Positions 11,878 to 22,608 of a DNA stretch of 64,000 bases are shown here, in pieces (position 1 is the first letter of the stretch; each line of letters begins with the position of its first letter). The notes under the pieces were generated by a model. That model did no database searches. It saw nothing but the letters and a program-made list of their open reading frames with translations, and had not been told where the DNA came from. A program made the translations under genes and the position numbers. The DNA lies in the NCBI GenBank assembly GCA_033060915.1, contig CM065388.1, positions 87,501 through 151,500 of the forward strand. Direction: 5' to 3'. Origin of the DNA: Euryodendron excelsum. Taxonomy: Eukaryota; Streptophyta; Magnoliopsida; Ericales; Pentaphylacaceae.

Positions 11878-13373
11878 CTACTTTGCCAATATTTTAAAAA
11901 AGTCAACCATTCTAAGGAGTGGTTTGAGCCAATGGTCCGTGAGGACGTTAATAGTATAAGCTCTAAAGTAGTGCACCAATTTACGAGACGCCACTACCAG
12001 AGCAAGTGCCAATTTCTCCAGTGGTAAGTACTTACTTTCTGCCCCCAAGAGGGTTTTACTGAAATAATAGACTAGCCTCTGTTGCCGATCTTGTTGCCGG
12101 AGCAGTATGATGCTGACTGTATACTTTGATACTGCTAGGTAGAAAAAGTGTTCTTCATACTTGAGTGGGGTAGAAAGTAGGGGTGGCTGGGTTAAGTACC
12201 TCTTCAGATTACCAAGGGCTTGATCACATTCCGTAATCCATTTGAATTGTTCCCGTTTTTTGAGAAGCTGGAAGAATGGTCGGCACTTATCTGAAGATCG
12301 GCTGATAAATTGGTTGAGTGCCGCTACCATCCTAGTCAACTTTTGTACTTTTTTAGCATTCTTTGGGGCTTGAACGCTCTGGATCGCACTAATCTGTCGC
12401 GGATCTATTTTAATTCCCTGATATGTGACCAAGAATCTCAGAAATTTTTTTGAACTGACTCCGAACACGCATTGGGAGGCGTTTAGTCTAATCTTGTACT
12501 GCTTCAAGACGCTGAACACTCCTTTCAAATCCTTCAAATGGGAGCTACTAACTTTACTTTTCACCACCATATCGTCAATGTAGACCTCTACAGTGCTGCC
12601 GATATGGTCTTTGAATATTTTGGTGACCATTCACTGGTAAATGGCCCCAATGTTCTTCAAACCAAAGAACATTACTTTGTAGCAGAAGATACCCCTTGGA
12701 GTGATGAAAGCCGTCTTCTCCTGATCATCTAGATGGAGGGAAATCTGGTGATACCCCAGTAAGCATCTAAGAAGCTCATTCTCCCGAAACTAGTTGTTGC
12801 ATCTACGAGCTGGTCGATCTTGAGAAGAGGGAAAGGGTCCTTGGGGCAGGCCTTGTTTATATCGGTGAAGTCAACGCAGACCCTCCACTTGCCATCCTTC
12901 TTCTTTACCACTACGGTATTCGAAAGCCAGCTTGGGTAGTGGACTTTCCAAGTTGCCCCAGCTTCCAAGAGTTTTTCGGTTTCTTCAATAACGACGTCCA
13001 CATGTTGTGTTGCCGCCCTCTTCCCCTTTTAGACCACAGGTCAACACTTTAGGTCAACATTCAGTAGGTTGTAGGCAACCTCGGCGTTGATCCCTGGCAT
13101 GTCATAAGGAATCTAGGCAAATACCTCAAGGTAATTTGTCAGCAACTCAATTAGAGAGTTCTCTTCAACTCTAGACAAGGAACTTCTGATGACGAAATAC
13201 TTCTCACCCTGCCGATCGATGTAGATTTTCATCAACTCCTCAATGGCCTTATTCTCCAGCGTCTGCCCCACATCATCGATAGTAGGCGTGTCCTCGTGTA
13301 ACTCCATCATCTGTACCTCGTCAACTTTCATTTTTGTTGTGCATGTCGTCAGAAAGCATTGTTTGATGGCCAC
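11878..13373 (-). pseudogene. Element 1 reverse transcriptase and RNase H, degenerate
   Basis: RT would copy genomic RNA into DNA and RNase H would remove the RNA strand. On the - strand, 13373-13113 is the protease-RT linker. 13001-12729 has the RT fingers (WLSNTVVVKKKDGKWRVCVD, then INKACPKDPFPL). 12630-11878 has the catalytic YIDD (EVYIDDMVVKSK), the thumb (VTYQGIKIDPRQ) and the connection and RNase H region (LVYYFSKTLLGAESKYLPLE). The usual LDTDAS-like RNase H motif is worn to LAVSKYT. Stops lie between the pieces and several residues of the palm are lost. Confidence 0.88.
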
Positions 13374-13462
13374 TTGGTTGCCTTTATCTCTCCCACTCCA
13401 CCGGGGATAGGGAATCTGATTAGCTGATGGTAGGACGATGGGATAGCCTTCATGAGGTGCAA

Positions 13463-13744
13463 TTAGGTACGTCCCACGATTTTATTGTAAGGGGAAGGCA
13501 CATTGACTACTAGGAACTCCGTCTGCAACTTAATTCCCCCTGCAGTCACAAGAATTGTTACCTTCCCCAAAGGCCAAATCGGATATGAGCTGAACCTAAC
13601 CAATGGGTTGAGAGATGACTGGAGATCGGATTCTTTTAACTCCAATTTTTTAAAGAGGCTGTAGTACATGACTTCAGAAGAACTTCGTTGGTCGATGAGC
13701 AATCTTCTCACGTCGTAATTTGTCATTCTTAATGTCACAACCAA
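13463..13744 (-). pseudogene. Element 1 aspartic protease, active site altered
   Basis: The - strand frame carries RRLLIDQRSSSEVMYYSLFKK, corresponding to the family's LIDxGSS active site. The Gly after the catalytic Asp region is replaced by Arg (DQRSS). It continues to the conserved protease end FLVVNVPSPYNKIVGRT. The family cleaves the Gag-Pol polyprotein. This copy is probably dead even apart from the surrounding frameshifts. Confidence 0.8.
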
Positions 13745-15250
13745 GGCATCATTATGGGGGTCTGCACCCCCACGAGATCTTCATCAGTGAAGGTTATGGA
13801 TGCAGCATTTATGCTGACCTTAACCTTTTTAGATGGAGGTTGTATCTGCACCACTTCCCTTAAATGTGCAGTCTTTTGTATCTTAACCCGGTATTGGTAA
13901 GGGTTAACGACCTTTGATTTAGCCAAACCGTGCAGCACGTTGATTACTCGGACTAGTCTTGCTTCGTTCTCCTTTTGTGGGGCAACTTCCTGCTGTAGTT
14001 GCTCAGCCTCCCGTTTCATTTTTTCTCGATCAATATACTGGTCGAGATGACCAGCTTTGGCCAAGTCTTCCAAATGGTTTTTGAGATGCTGGCACTGCTC
14101 TGTTTGATGCCCCTTCTTTCAATGATAGGAGCAAAACTTCTTTTGGTCTTGGGACGCAGAGTCTCCTCTTAGCTTTGGGGGCTATTTGAAAAAGGGATTG
14201 TCACAAACCTAGGGTAAAATTTTGTAAATGAGATCTTTGAAGATTGTGTAGACCTTATCATTCACCTTCCTGCCCCGGTTGTTGTTGTCTTCTCGGCAAG
14301 GCTTTTTGGTATCTCTTTTATTTGTCCTTTCGGCAACTATGCCGACCTTTTTCGAAATCGGCTACGGCACATCTTCGTCCAACCGGGTGCATCACTCGAT
14401 TCTGGACATTAAATCTTGTATGGTGAGGACCGACTTCTTCATTAAGGATTGCCGCAAACAGTGTTCTCTGGGCAAGCCGATCTTGAATTGGGTCACAACC
14501 AACTGCTCGCTGCATTCGTCGATCTCTTTGTAGGCCTCCTAGTAGCGCCTTACGTATGCCCGCAATCCTTCTCCCTCGCCCTTCCGTAAGGTTAGTAGGA
14601 AATCGACTTCATTAGGTTGCATGTTGTTGACTATGAAGCGTACAGTAAAGAGCTCGGTAAGTTGCCTCCAGTTTGACACTGACCTGGACTGCAATTTGTC
14701 AAACCAACGTAAGGCTACGTCCCCCAAACTAGAGGGATTCGACACAATAACGATTGGTCTCCGCTCCATAACATCATTATTTGCTTGTAATGCCGAACAT
14801 GACTAACTGGGTCAGCCTTTCCATCATATGGAGTAAACTTCGGTGGTGTGAACTTTTGAGGAGGTTGGCGGGACTCAATTTCCTCTGTGAACGGTGTGGA
14901 TGCAATTTGGTCTAAGGCATTTTTAATTAGGTCATGGGTTGTGCGGTCCTTGGAATGCTACTTCTTGTCCTCCAACTTTTCATTGAACCACTTTTCCCAG
15001 TCTTTCTGTTGCCGACCAGCCTCCGCCCAAGCTTTGTTCTGCGGAGTCTAGCTCCTTCTATGGCACCGATCTGCTCGCCTGTCCTCACAGCGTCCGGTGC
15101 TAGAAGTTTAACTTCCTCTCATTCATGCTGCTGGAGTGTCTCCACTTCTTGCAATTCTTTTATAGTCTGGGGACTCTTCCCTGCCACGCCTATCTCTTCT
15201 AGAGATTGCCTCCCTCATAGCCGAAACCTGAGAGGTGAGGTAGGCAATCT
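13735..15250 (-). pseudogene. Element 1 gag, degenerate
   Basis: Capsid-type retrotransposon gag domain pieces lie on the - strand. The DPVSHVRHYKQIM segment (about 14790-14830) is followed after a shift by SSLGDVALRWFDKLQ and FTVRFIVNNMQPNEVDFLLT (14539-14769). The later gag part is at 13735-14073. A CCHC-like segment with the Cys/His context of a worn zinc knuckle lies near 14100-14140. Upstream, toward the primer site, is a leader of about 400 bp. No continuous frame exists. Confidence 0.75.
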
Positions 15251-15300
15251 CTTTGTCGTGCTACCGAAGCTCCCTTTCAGCAAAACGAAGCGTATGGTCG

Positions 15301-15486
15301 CTTGGGACGCGTCCACTTGAGGGCGAAGGGACAAGGTCCTCTTGAGGTCCACTTACGGAGAGATCCGGAAATTCATACCCTTGCTTGGGACGCGTCCACT
15401 TGAGGTTTGGCTCCTTGACATAGTCCGAATCTCTCCGCAATCCATCTCGTTATTCCTAGTGGCTTCCAGCAAGGGTATGAATTTCC
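15301..15486. repeat. Inverted and direct repeats in the element 1 leader
   Basis: A perfect 19-bp inverted repeat (15367-15385 against 15468-15486, GGAAATTCATACCCTTGCT) is nested with a second arm pair (15356-15369 against the complement near 15424-15437, one mismatch). A 22-bp direct repeat containing CTTGGGACGCGTCCACTT lies at 15301-15322 and 15384-15405. The region looks like a local template-switch or rearrangement product. Confidence 0.85.
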
Positions 15487-15642
15487 GACCTCATTGTCCG
15501 ACCTCAGCGGCGATCTACTGGAGTAGATCGGCAATATGCCAAATCGGTATGGTCTTTGCTGGAGGAAGCCTCATTTCTTTGCTTAGTGTGGTTTTCTCCT
15601 CTTCCCCTATGGGCGTTGGTACTCATGATTATCTTGACCTTT

Positions 15643-15658
15643 CCACAGACAACGCCAA
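15643..15658 (-). promoter_or_regulatory. Element 1 primer binding site
   Basis: On the - strand, TTGGCGTTGTCTGTGG begins directly after the 5' LTR end. That is the correct position and form for the tRNA primer site of Tat-like elements; compare TTGGCGCCGTCTGTGA in element 2. I do not assign the tRNA. Confidence 0.75.
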
Positions 15659-15659
15659 T

Positions 15660-15895
15660 TGTAAGTGAAATTTTTTAGAAGGCCTGACCGATCACTCGAG
15701 CCAATATCAATGAGCCCAAACGCGTTGCAAAAAGGACAAAGAAATTAGAATGGGTTGACCCTCTTTGAGCCGATCATACTCTGACGATTAAGTTAGCAAA
15801 CTTAATCGAGAATTGAATGAATAAAGGCAGTGTATACTCAAAATTAATTGTTTATACCTTGCTTTTGAATTGGGCCTCAAATATTTTAACCCACA
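15660..15895 (-). repeat. Element 1 5' LTR with internal deletion (236 bp)
   Basis: The first roughly 190 bp match the start of the left LTR. The sequence then jumps to the terminal GGGCCTCAAATATTTTAACC block. About 355 bp, including the TATTTATAGTG promoter-like region, are missing relative to 6270-6860. The element therefore lacks a complete 5' promoter. Confidence 0.85.
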
Positions 15896-15900
15896 ATTAC

Positions 15901-16324
15901 CATTCAGCAATTCATTTCAAACCGATTTAGACACAATTAAGGACTAATTTTTACTAATTTAGATGAACATTTGATACTAACTAACAATCCAGATGAATGA
16001 TAATGTCACTGATCATATACATACTACAATTATTAGCTAGTGAATAGGTACAACTTTGTTCTTCAAATCAGATATTAGTTAGTTACAGAAGTACTCTACT
16101 ATATATGCACCTACCATGGCACACACAAGTACGTAATGTCGCAGAGAGCAGGAGGGATTGAGAGAACAAGCTTAATTGATCAATACTACTGTTTCAACAA
16201 TATTACCGACTGCAGACACTTAAAAGACACCTCCCCACCCAAAGCAACTTCACTAGGCTAATTTAGGGACTAATTATTAATCTGCACAGAACAGGACAGG
16301 ACAGGACATTTACTGCAAGGCTTG
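15901..16324. other. Spacer and 3' UTR side of the Nudix gene
   Basis: There is no coding feature. The part next to 16325 is the likely 3' UTR of the - strand Nudix gene. The rest is AT-rich. Confidence 0.4.
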
Positions 16325-18428
16325 TTAGTTAAGGCGTGGGAGGAGAATACTTGCAGGAGCAGAAGCAGAAGAAGCAGCAGAAGGCTTTCCAATCCCAAAG
16401 CAGACAGCTGATAGCTTTTGATCATGATCAGTCAGAGCATCTGGAAGAACTGACCTAGCAGTAGGAAATTCCACCAACTCTTCCCTAGTGATCTCTTCTT
16501 CTGTCCGCTCTGACGACGACGACGACAAGACTGTCAAAAGTCTTCTAAGAGCTTCCCGCATCCAATCATACCGGCAGAATTTGAAGGCATTGTCTACGGT
16601 CAGCTGTTATAGTCGTGTATATATACATATGGATGACAACCAAAATTTTTGAGCAAATTAGTTTCTTGTACATTTACTATCATTTGATTTCATAATGATG
16701 CAAAAAAAATTGAAGAAAAAACACTTCAACCCTTCTAGGATGGATTTAGTGATTCAGATCGAAGTAGTGTTTCTGGACAAAACACACCGAATAAAGGAAA
16801 ACCCATCACATGCCTAAATAAATGGGCTTATGTATTCGTCATTAACAGCTTTCTTGACAAACCAAAGTAAAAGCAAACATATGGTACCCAAAAAAGGAAA
16901 AGGAAAAGTAAAAACAAGTTAGACTAAACAATAACCATAAGTTGCTTCCCTTCCCGATATGCACGGTTAGTGTACAGTTTAGACTAAACAAATTAGATTG
17001 GAATGGAGGAATGTGTATCTCCTCCAACTCCATGTGGCAAACTGATGTTGTTCCATGTGTGCAATGAATGATGCTAATCCCATAGTTCGTCTGTAAATTT
17101 AATGGATATATATACTGACCCATTTCCTATCATAGTTAGCCTGCTCCGGCCAAGAGTCCAGTTCTTCGGTCACCTCCATTGCATACATATAACCTCTGCA
17201 ACTTCCTCCTCCTCCTAGACTGCAGCTCTTGCTTCTGAACTCCCAAATTCCCAGAGGTTTTTCCTGAAAATCAATCAGGTTATTTTGTTAGATGACTCAC
17301 TCAATAATGACTCCAAAAGATTATGTATTGACACTATTTATAAGCAATCGAACTTCCAAATGGACACAATTAGCACACGTTCGTTGACATACGGTAACCC
17401 CATCAGAGCTGGGTGAAACTGCCAACTTTAAGTTCCTAAAATATTTATATATATATATATATATTCAACAAAACCCCACTTTCCAGCCAGATATATGAAA
17501 AGCATCTTGCGAGCAAGATCCTCTCTGACTTTTTTCATTACTTTAACTACTAGACCTCTAACTGGATAAATTCCATATATATATATATATATATACATAG
17601 GATAAATCTGGGGTGCATAAACTAGGGTTAGGAAGAATTTTGGTGTATATGAAGGGAAAGTTGGGAAACCAAGGTCTCATCATCTGGAAGCAATTCAAGA
17701 GAGATTCACAAGCATTTTTAGCACGTTAATACTTGAGCCTACCCACATACACCAAGCGTAAATAGCCTTAAATCCACTGTTGCAAATGAAAATTGTGTTT
17801 TGACTATTCAGAACTCAGATGATCTTCACCTGATCATTGGCCATGCCTAGAAGATCCGTGGCTGATAATGGATTTGAGAGTTGATTGTTCTTATAACCAA
17901 GATGCCAACTTATTTTAGCAGATATTGCATCGTCAACGGATTTAATCTGAAGCTTTGTTTCATGAATAAGGTAAGGAAAAAATGCAATAAATATAAAATA
18001 ACTCCAGTAAACCAAATATAAGCGACTTAAAATTGACTTTCTCAATTAATGATAAATTGGCATAAGGGAACAAAAGCTATTGTGCCTATAACAAGCCTGT
18101 AAAAGAAACCTACTCTGAGTATTCCTTTCACTCCTGCTTCCTCCAGGGCCTCTCGACATGCAGCTTCAGTGATGGTCTCATCATCTTCCCATCCGCCCTG
18201 ACATCAAATAAAGACATTACAATCAAAACTGAAATCGTATTTCACAATATCCATTTTAGAAAGATCTAAACATTTACTTCAAAAATTAAATACAAAAATG
18301 CACCAAGATATACCTTCGGAAACACAAGATCATTCCGCTTTGGTGAAGAAATCATGAGGACGAGTAGGCTGTTCTCTAATTTGCAAATATTATCCTGAAC
18401 AATTTTCTCTAGCCTAAAAGGAATGCAC
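16325..18428 (-). CDS. NUDT13: Nudix hydrolase, NUDT12/13-like (first coding exon not located)
   Basis: Four - strand exons join in frame: 18428-18314, 18197-18114, 17263-17120 and 16603-16325 (TAA). The second exon is exactly 28 codons and holds the whole Nudix box, GGWEDDETITEAACREALEE then AG. This fits GX5EX7REUXEEXGU, the Mg2+ and diphosphate binding site. The first visible exon reads CIPFRLEK...LVFPK, then comes LGIWEFRSKS and a CRGYMYAMEVTEELDSWPEQ segment as in Arabidopsis NUDT12/13. Those mitochondrial proteins hydrolyse long-chain diadenosine polyphosphates. About 206 residues are visible, and the N-terminal 20 or so (family RTGR..RYxxxxRLVSG) are missing. Their exon must lie upstream of 18430, but I could not pick it. 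The C-terminal tail is long and rich in Ser and Ala. A TATA box at 20979-20986 may be its promoter, giving a gene of about 4.6 kb. Confidence 0.85.
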
Positions 18429-18894
18429 CTATTTTTCACACCAACTAAGTAAAAGAACCGCTCGGGAAAACAGAAAGAAAAAAAAAACTGATGAATTCAG
18501 CTATTAATATTGCAAAGAAGTATAAATGCACGGATAGAACAAAATAGATGTCTGATAAAGCACTCAACAGTATCAGTAGTCCAGTTTAAAACCCAAAGCC
18601 CATTAACATTGCATGAATGAATCATAAGAAATTTAAGGCAAACTAATAACTTTCCTAAGCTTCACAAATGGAAACAGACAATCTCAATATACGTTTAAAG
18701 CATATTCTGAACTCCAAAGCCGTGGACCACATCCATTTCATCTGATTAAATTGTCCCAGGTTTTGTGACAGAAAGGCTCCTCCTTTGAAGCACAATTATC
18801 CTCTTGAGGTGAAAAGGCCGCATGGGACAGTAACATGTTTAGGAATACTTTCCAAAATGTAGACCCATCGTCACATATAAATATACTAGGAATA

Positions 18895-19730
18895 ACCCGT
18901 ACCTACGACACTCCCAACAAATTTTGAAAGTGGTAACAAATTAAACTGAATTTCTAAAGCCGAACCACTTGAACTAACTACAACTAAACCCGTTACACTA
19001 TTGTCCCACTTTCACTTTACCCGCACCATAAATACCTAGGAGCACCATCAACTTCTCACGCACCCCACATGCCCCTCTCACACCCCAGGCTACACCATAA
19101 CACTGGTGCTATGAATTCTTGCATCTTAAGTATTGCAGTCAAACCCGAATCGTTAATTTTTAGCTATTTGAAATGTTAGTGAATTTAGTTTGAGCATTTA
19201 ACGGGCCAATTCAAATACCAAAGACACATGATAAAATAGACACAAAAAAAACTTGAATTCCAAGAAAATCAATGCTGAAAACTACAATTTTTATGTATGA
19301 CTTTCACATCTATCCACATGATTAAAGCATATAGTCCCTAACCAAGAAGGCTCAAGTACTTACTTACCTCTTATAGGATGGCTAGTATACAATCCATTGC
19401 ATAATTAAAAAAAAAAATTGAAAAACGAAAGGACTGTATTGTTACCCATGCCTACGACACTTCCCAACAAAATTTAATAATGGTAATGACATATCCAGCA
19501 CGCACATCCCAAACAAATATGTATTGATGGTGTAACCCTCCTCGCATAGCTCTAGTGCCGTGAATTTTGGTGTTTCAAGTATAGAATGTGCAAAGTGGTT
19601 CTCGCCAATTATTGCAAAGCCAAACCTAGATCACCAATTTTCACCTATTTGAAAGAATAGAAATTCAAATACCAAAATTACAGGAGAAATAACCACAACC
19701 AAGAAAACTTTAATTTCTAGAAAAACAATT
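18895..19730. repeat. Diverged tandem duplication upstream of the identified Nudix exons
   Basis: The block starting ACCCGTACCTACGACACTCC (about 18896) is repeated at about 19443 as ACCCATGCCTACGACACTTC. Downstream matches keep their order: CCAACAAATTTTG, GTGCTATGAATTCTTG against GTGCCGTGAATTTTGG, and the TTCAAATACCAAA and AACTTGAATTCCAAGAAAA blocks. Unit spacing is about 0.55 kb. The copies are strongly diverged and contain no gene that I recognise. Confidence 0.6.
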
Positions 19731-20978
19731 AGTGTACCTTACCAATGTGACCATTTATGAACACGCTACAATTAAGATCTCTGTGAATGATTTGTAGGTC
19801 ATCCAAAGAGTGTATAGAATAAAAAATGAATTGCTTTATTGTTCAGAAAATAGAACAACTGAACTAAATAAAAACACTTTAAAACTCAGACGCATCGCTT
19901 TATAGTTCAAAAAATCACTATTGTAAAAACAACTAAGGTTCTTAGGAAAATCAGAACTTGAGAAAGCATAATTGCTTCTGCCATTACGCAAAACAAACTC
20001 ACATCAAACAAAAATCTTTATAATACATTGTTAAAGTTCAAAACTTTTTAAAAAAAATTACTACCTCAAACAGCAAAAAGCTGAAAATGAGAAATCTAAT
20101 TCAAATAACAAAAGAACAAAAAAGAAAAAGAGAGCAAACCTCCAAGCAAAAATTAATTCACACCTACCATGGCAAACATGGTCCTCCGCAGTGCCTACAC
20201 ACCACAAAAATCCACACACAATCAACCAAAAGAAAGAGACCATTAGATTTGCTGTAGACATTTATCCCCTTTGCTCTTTGATTTCAAAATTTACAAATTG
20301 AAAAATTAACTGGAGTATACAGGCTAGTAGTGCCAGAGCTACACAAAGCTATTTTACATTCACTGTCTTATTTCACCAACTCCAATAGTGGTGGTGTTTC
20401 TACATTACAGGCTTGGCTAGAGGTAGCCATGGAGGCAGGTGTGATGTTAAGTCATGGAGCAGGAAGAAGGGAAGGAGAAATGTAATAAAAGGAGAAGAAA
20501 ATTGGTAGGATTGGTGTTGGTTCACCACTGACATATTTATCAAAGAAAAAAATTCCTAAAAAATAGAAGTTATTTAAGTTAATAAATTTGTGGTTTTCAT
20601 GAAAAACAGAAAAATTTTATTTAATGCACTCAAGAATATATTTTTAAGTAGAAATAAAGACCCATAGAATCAAAGTCCAATCAAAACTTGCAATAAGAAG
20701 TTTCACTTCTACCTTTTGTAACATCTGCAAAATCAAAGAGGTTTTAAAAATCTCAAGAAAAGCTAATCATATGAAATTTTTCAAGAACCTTCAAAATCCG
20801 AGTCATTGAGAGACAGAGATACACCACATACCCCTTGGGTTTGTAGTGAAAAGAAAATCATAGGCCTGCCCTCTTTAATTCGAACTCCAAATCAGTAAAC
20901 CAACAAAAAGTGGGTTGAGTAGAGAGATGGCATGGGTCGCAAGAGGTGAAGATTGCCTTGGCTTGAGAAGGTCGCTGG

Positions 20979-20996
20979 TTTTTATAGTGGCTTTGT

Positions 20997-21044
<48 letters not shown>
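20979..21044 (-). promoter_or_regulatory. Likely promoter of the Nudix gene: TATA box and CT tract
   Basis: On the - strand, CCACTATAAAAACC (TATA core 20986-20979) lies just downstream of a pure (CT)22 tract (21044-21000). CT tracts near a TATA box and start site are common in plant promoters. Assignment to the Nudix gene is inferred from orientation and the absence of another - strand gene in between. Confidence 0.45.
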
Positions 21045-21048
<4 letters not shown>

Positions 21049-21648
21049 TAGTAAAAGTGGGTCTAGTAGAGAAAAATTAGATGTTGTTATGTTGGTTTTA
21101 GAGAAACTGTGGGTTCTAGTGTGGGAAAAGGGGTGGAGGTGATGATGGCTCACTGGAAGAGAGGAGGCATTAAGGGTGGTTTTCAGTGGATGAGAGAAAA
21201 GGCAGTGAGCATGGTGGGCAGAGAGAGAGCGAGAGAGAGAGATATATGAAGTGACTGAGCATGAGGTCAGTGTGTGTGATCTCAGCCTTTAAAGTGTGTA
21301 GAAAATAGATCCTAACCATTGAAGTCAAATGATCTCTCACATGTTTTCAAAATTTTGAAAAGCGATTTGAACCTTTGACTTTTGTACAAAATGAATCCCA
21401 ACCCTTCAAACTAATTGATCGAAACTATTGATTGTATATGTGCCACGTAGGACAAATGTCCCATCAAAATTCAAAAATAGTCCTGTTTTATTATCTAGAT
21501 ATATATATATATATATAAGAACTACACATTTCACTCAGTCTAGGATAACTCATCCCTTGACTAGCGCTAACAACTTATTGCCCTGTACTTTTTCCACAAT
21601 GAGAAACGGAAAACTCATGTACTTTCATTTACCTTTATCATGCCCATA
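21045..21648. other. Intergenic stretch left of element 2
   Basis: It contains a second GA-rich tract near 21221-21242 and an AT run near 21498-21518. No gene is recognised; the overlapping open frames are microsatellite artefacts. Confidence 0.4.
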
Positions 21649-21653
21649 TCTAG

Positions 21654-22284
21654 TGATGATGCAATTAATTTGTACATCCTTCTCGACCTCTGATGCGAAC
21701 TACTGGGGTGATAAATCCTTCTACTAGGAACACCGGTGTAGTGCTTGCCAAAGACACTCCGATGCCAAAGTTAAGCTAGAAGTCTGGGCAGAGTAACAAT
21801 GTTCAAGGGTTGATATATCTCATACCTTCTTGAAGATGATGACTGCCCTTTTTATAGGAGGGCTGGCTTGGATCGTGGGCGCCTTCGTCGGAGAGCCAAT
21901 CGTGCCCTCAAATTATGCCTTCATGGACCATGCCCCCAGTCGTGGGAGAACTGTCCCAATCATAGGATCGTGGGGGTTGATCATCGGCGAGAATCTCGGG
22001 ATGCCCTAATGGCGGCGTCTGGTGTATCGCTGGAGTTATGCCATCTCATGTCTGTTAGCAAGCCTGGTCTAGAGGAAGGTAGGGCGGCCTGGTCTGGAAG
22101 AAAGCAGGGCGACCTCGTCTAAAGACGTAGCCCGAGCTCATCTGGTCTGTTCATGGGGGGACAGACCAATTACACTTGCATCATCCTTATCTGGTCTGTC
22201 CATGGGGGTACAGACCAACTACACTTGCATCATCCTCATCTGGTCTGTCCATGGGGGGACAGACCAACTACACTTATATCATCA
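21654..22284 (-). repeat. Element 2 3' LTR (631 bp)
   Basis: It is a direct repeat of 32898-33430, with the same TGATGATGCA start and ATCATCA end. It is about 100 bp longer than its partner because it has a third copy of a 49-bp hairpin unit and an extra copy of a GGTCTGGAAGAAAG-like segment. A TTTTTATAGG motif near 21850 reads as a TATA-like CCTATAAAAA on the element strand. Confidence 0.93.
22143..22284. repeat. Tandem hairpin array at the LTR tip (3 units of 49 bp)
   Basis: Each unit contains TGGTCTGTCC-ATGGGG-GGACAGACCA or a near variant, a 10-bp stem with a short loop. Units begin at 22143, 22192 and 22241. The right LTR has two units (33338 and 33387) and the solo LTR has one worn copy near 60662. 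On the element's own strand the array lies at the very start of U3. Confidence 0.88.
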
Positions 22285-22543
22285 GATGCCCCCAATTCCC
22301 TTGGCAGCCTAGGTCAGCCAGCGGGAATTCTGAAGAGTCGCGGGATGCTGCCCCCGAGGTGTATTTATGGCGCTGTAAAACTGTAATGATTACTATGCCT
22401 GCCGAATCGACGCGACCCTTAGCGTTCATGCCACGTGGCTCCGCGAGGTTGGCCCCGTATATCGATTGGACATTACCAACATCAACCGTTCGATCTAAAA
22501 ACCTTGGGCAGATCCACGCCGTTGATTTCGAAAAGAAAGGGCC

Positions 22544-22550
22544 TATAAAA
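22544..22550 (+). promoter_or_regulatory. TATA box of the antisense gene of element 2
   Basis: TATAAAA in GGGCCTATAAAACC on the + strand lies 260 bp inside the LTR boundary and 60-65 bp upstream of the first ATG at 22609. The position matches that in element 1 (7093). Confidence 0.6.
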
Positions 22551-22608
22551 CCTTAGCGGTTCACCGAAGGGCCTGTTATTTTCGCGTCTCTTTCAAATTA
22601 TTCAGTGA

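Larger units (their letters stand above)
6270..15895 (-). mobile_element. Ty3/gypsy LTR retrotransposon, Tat lineage (element 1), decayed
   Basis: Both LTRs read TGTAAGT...CCCACA on the + strand; the element's own sense is the - strand. The left (3') LTR is 6270-6860 and the right (5') LTR is 15660-15895. The right LTR has lost about 355 bp internally. The 5-bp flanks are GTCAC (6265-6269) and ATTAC (15896-15900), differing only by two transitions, so they are probably a worn target-site duplication. On the - strand the order is gag, protease, RT, RNase H, second RNase H and integrase. Two RNase H domains, plus an additional gene on the opposite strand between pol and the 3' LTR, are the hallmark of Tat/Retand-type elements. 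All reading frames are broken by stops and frameshifts. A solo LTR of the same family lies at 61092-61720. Confidence 0.9.

Noticed and set aside
20169..20195. Possible first exon of the Nudix gene (GCACTGCGG..GCCATG between AG and GT)
   Set aside because: Its frame does not join the next exon with an ATG start, and the encoded residues do not resemble the family N-terminus.
20875..21153. Open frames across the GA tract on both strands
   Set aside because: They are products of the dinucleotide repeat and carry no motif; the tract is more likely promoter sequence.
21868..22556. Open frames inside the element 2 LTR
   Set aside because: They translate LTR repeats (the hairpin units) and recur in the other LTR only because it is a repeat.
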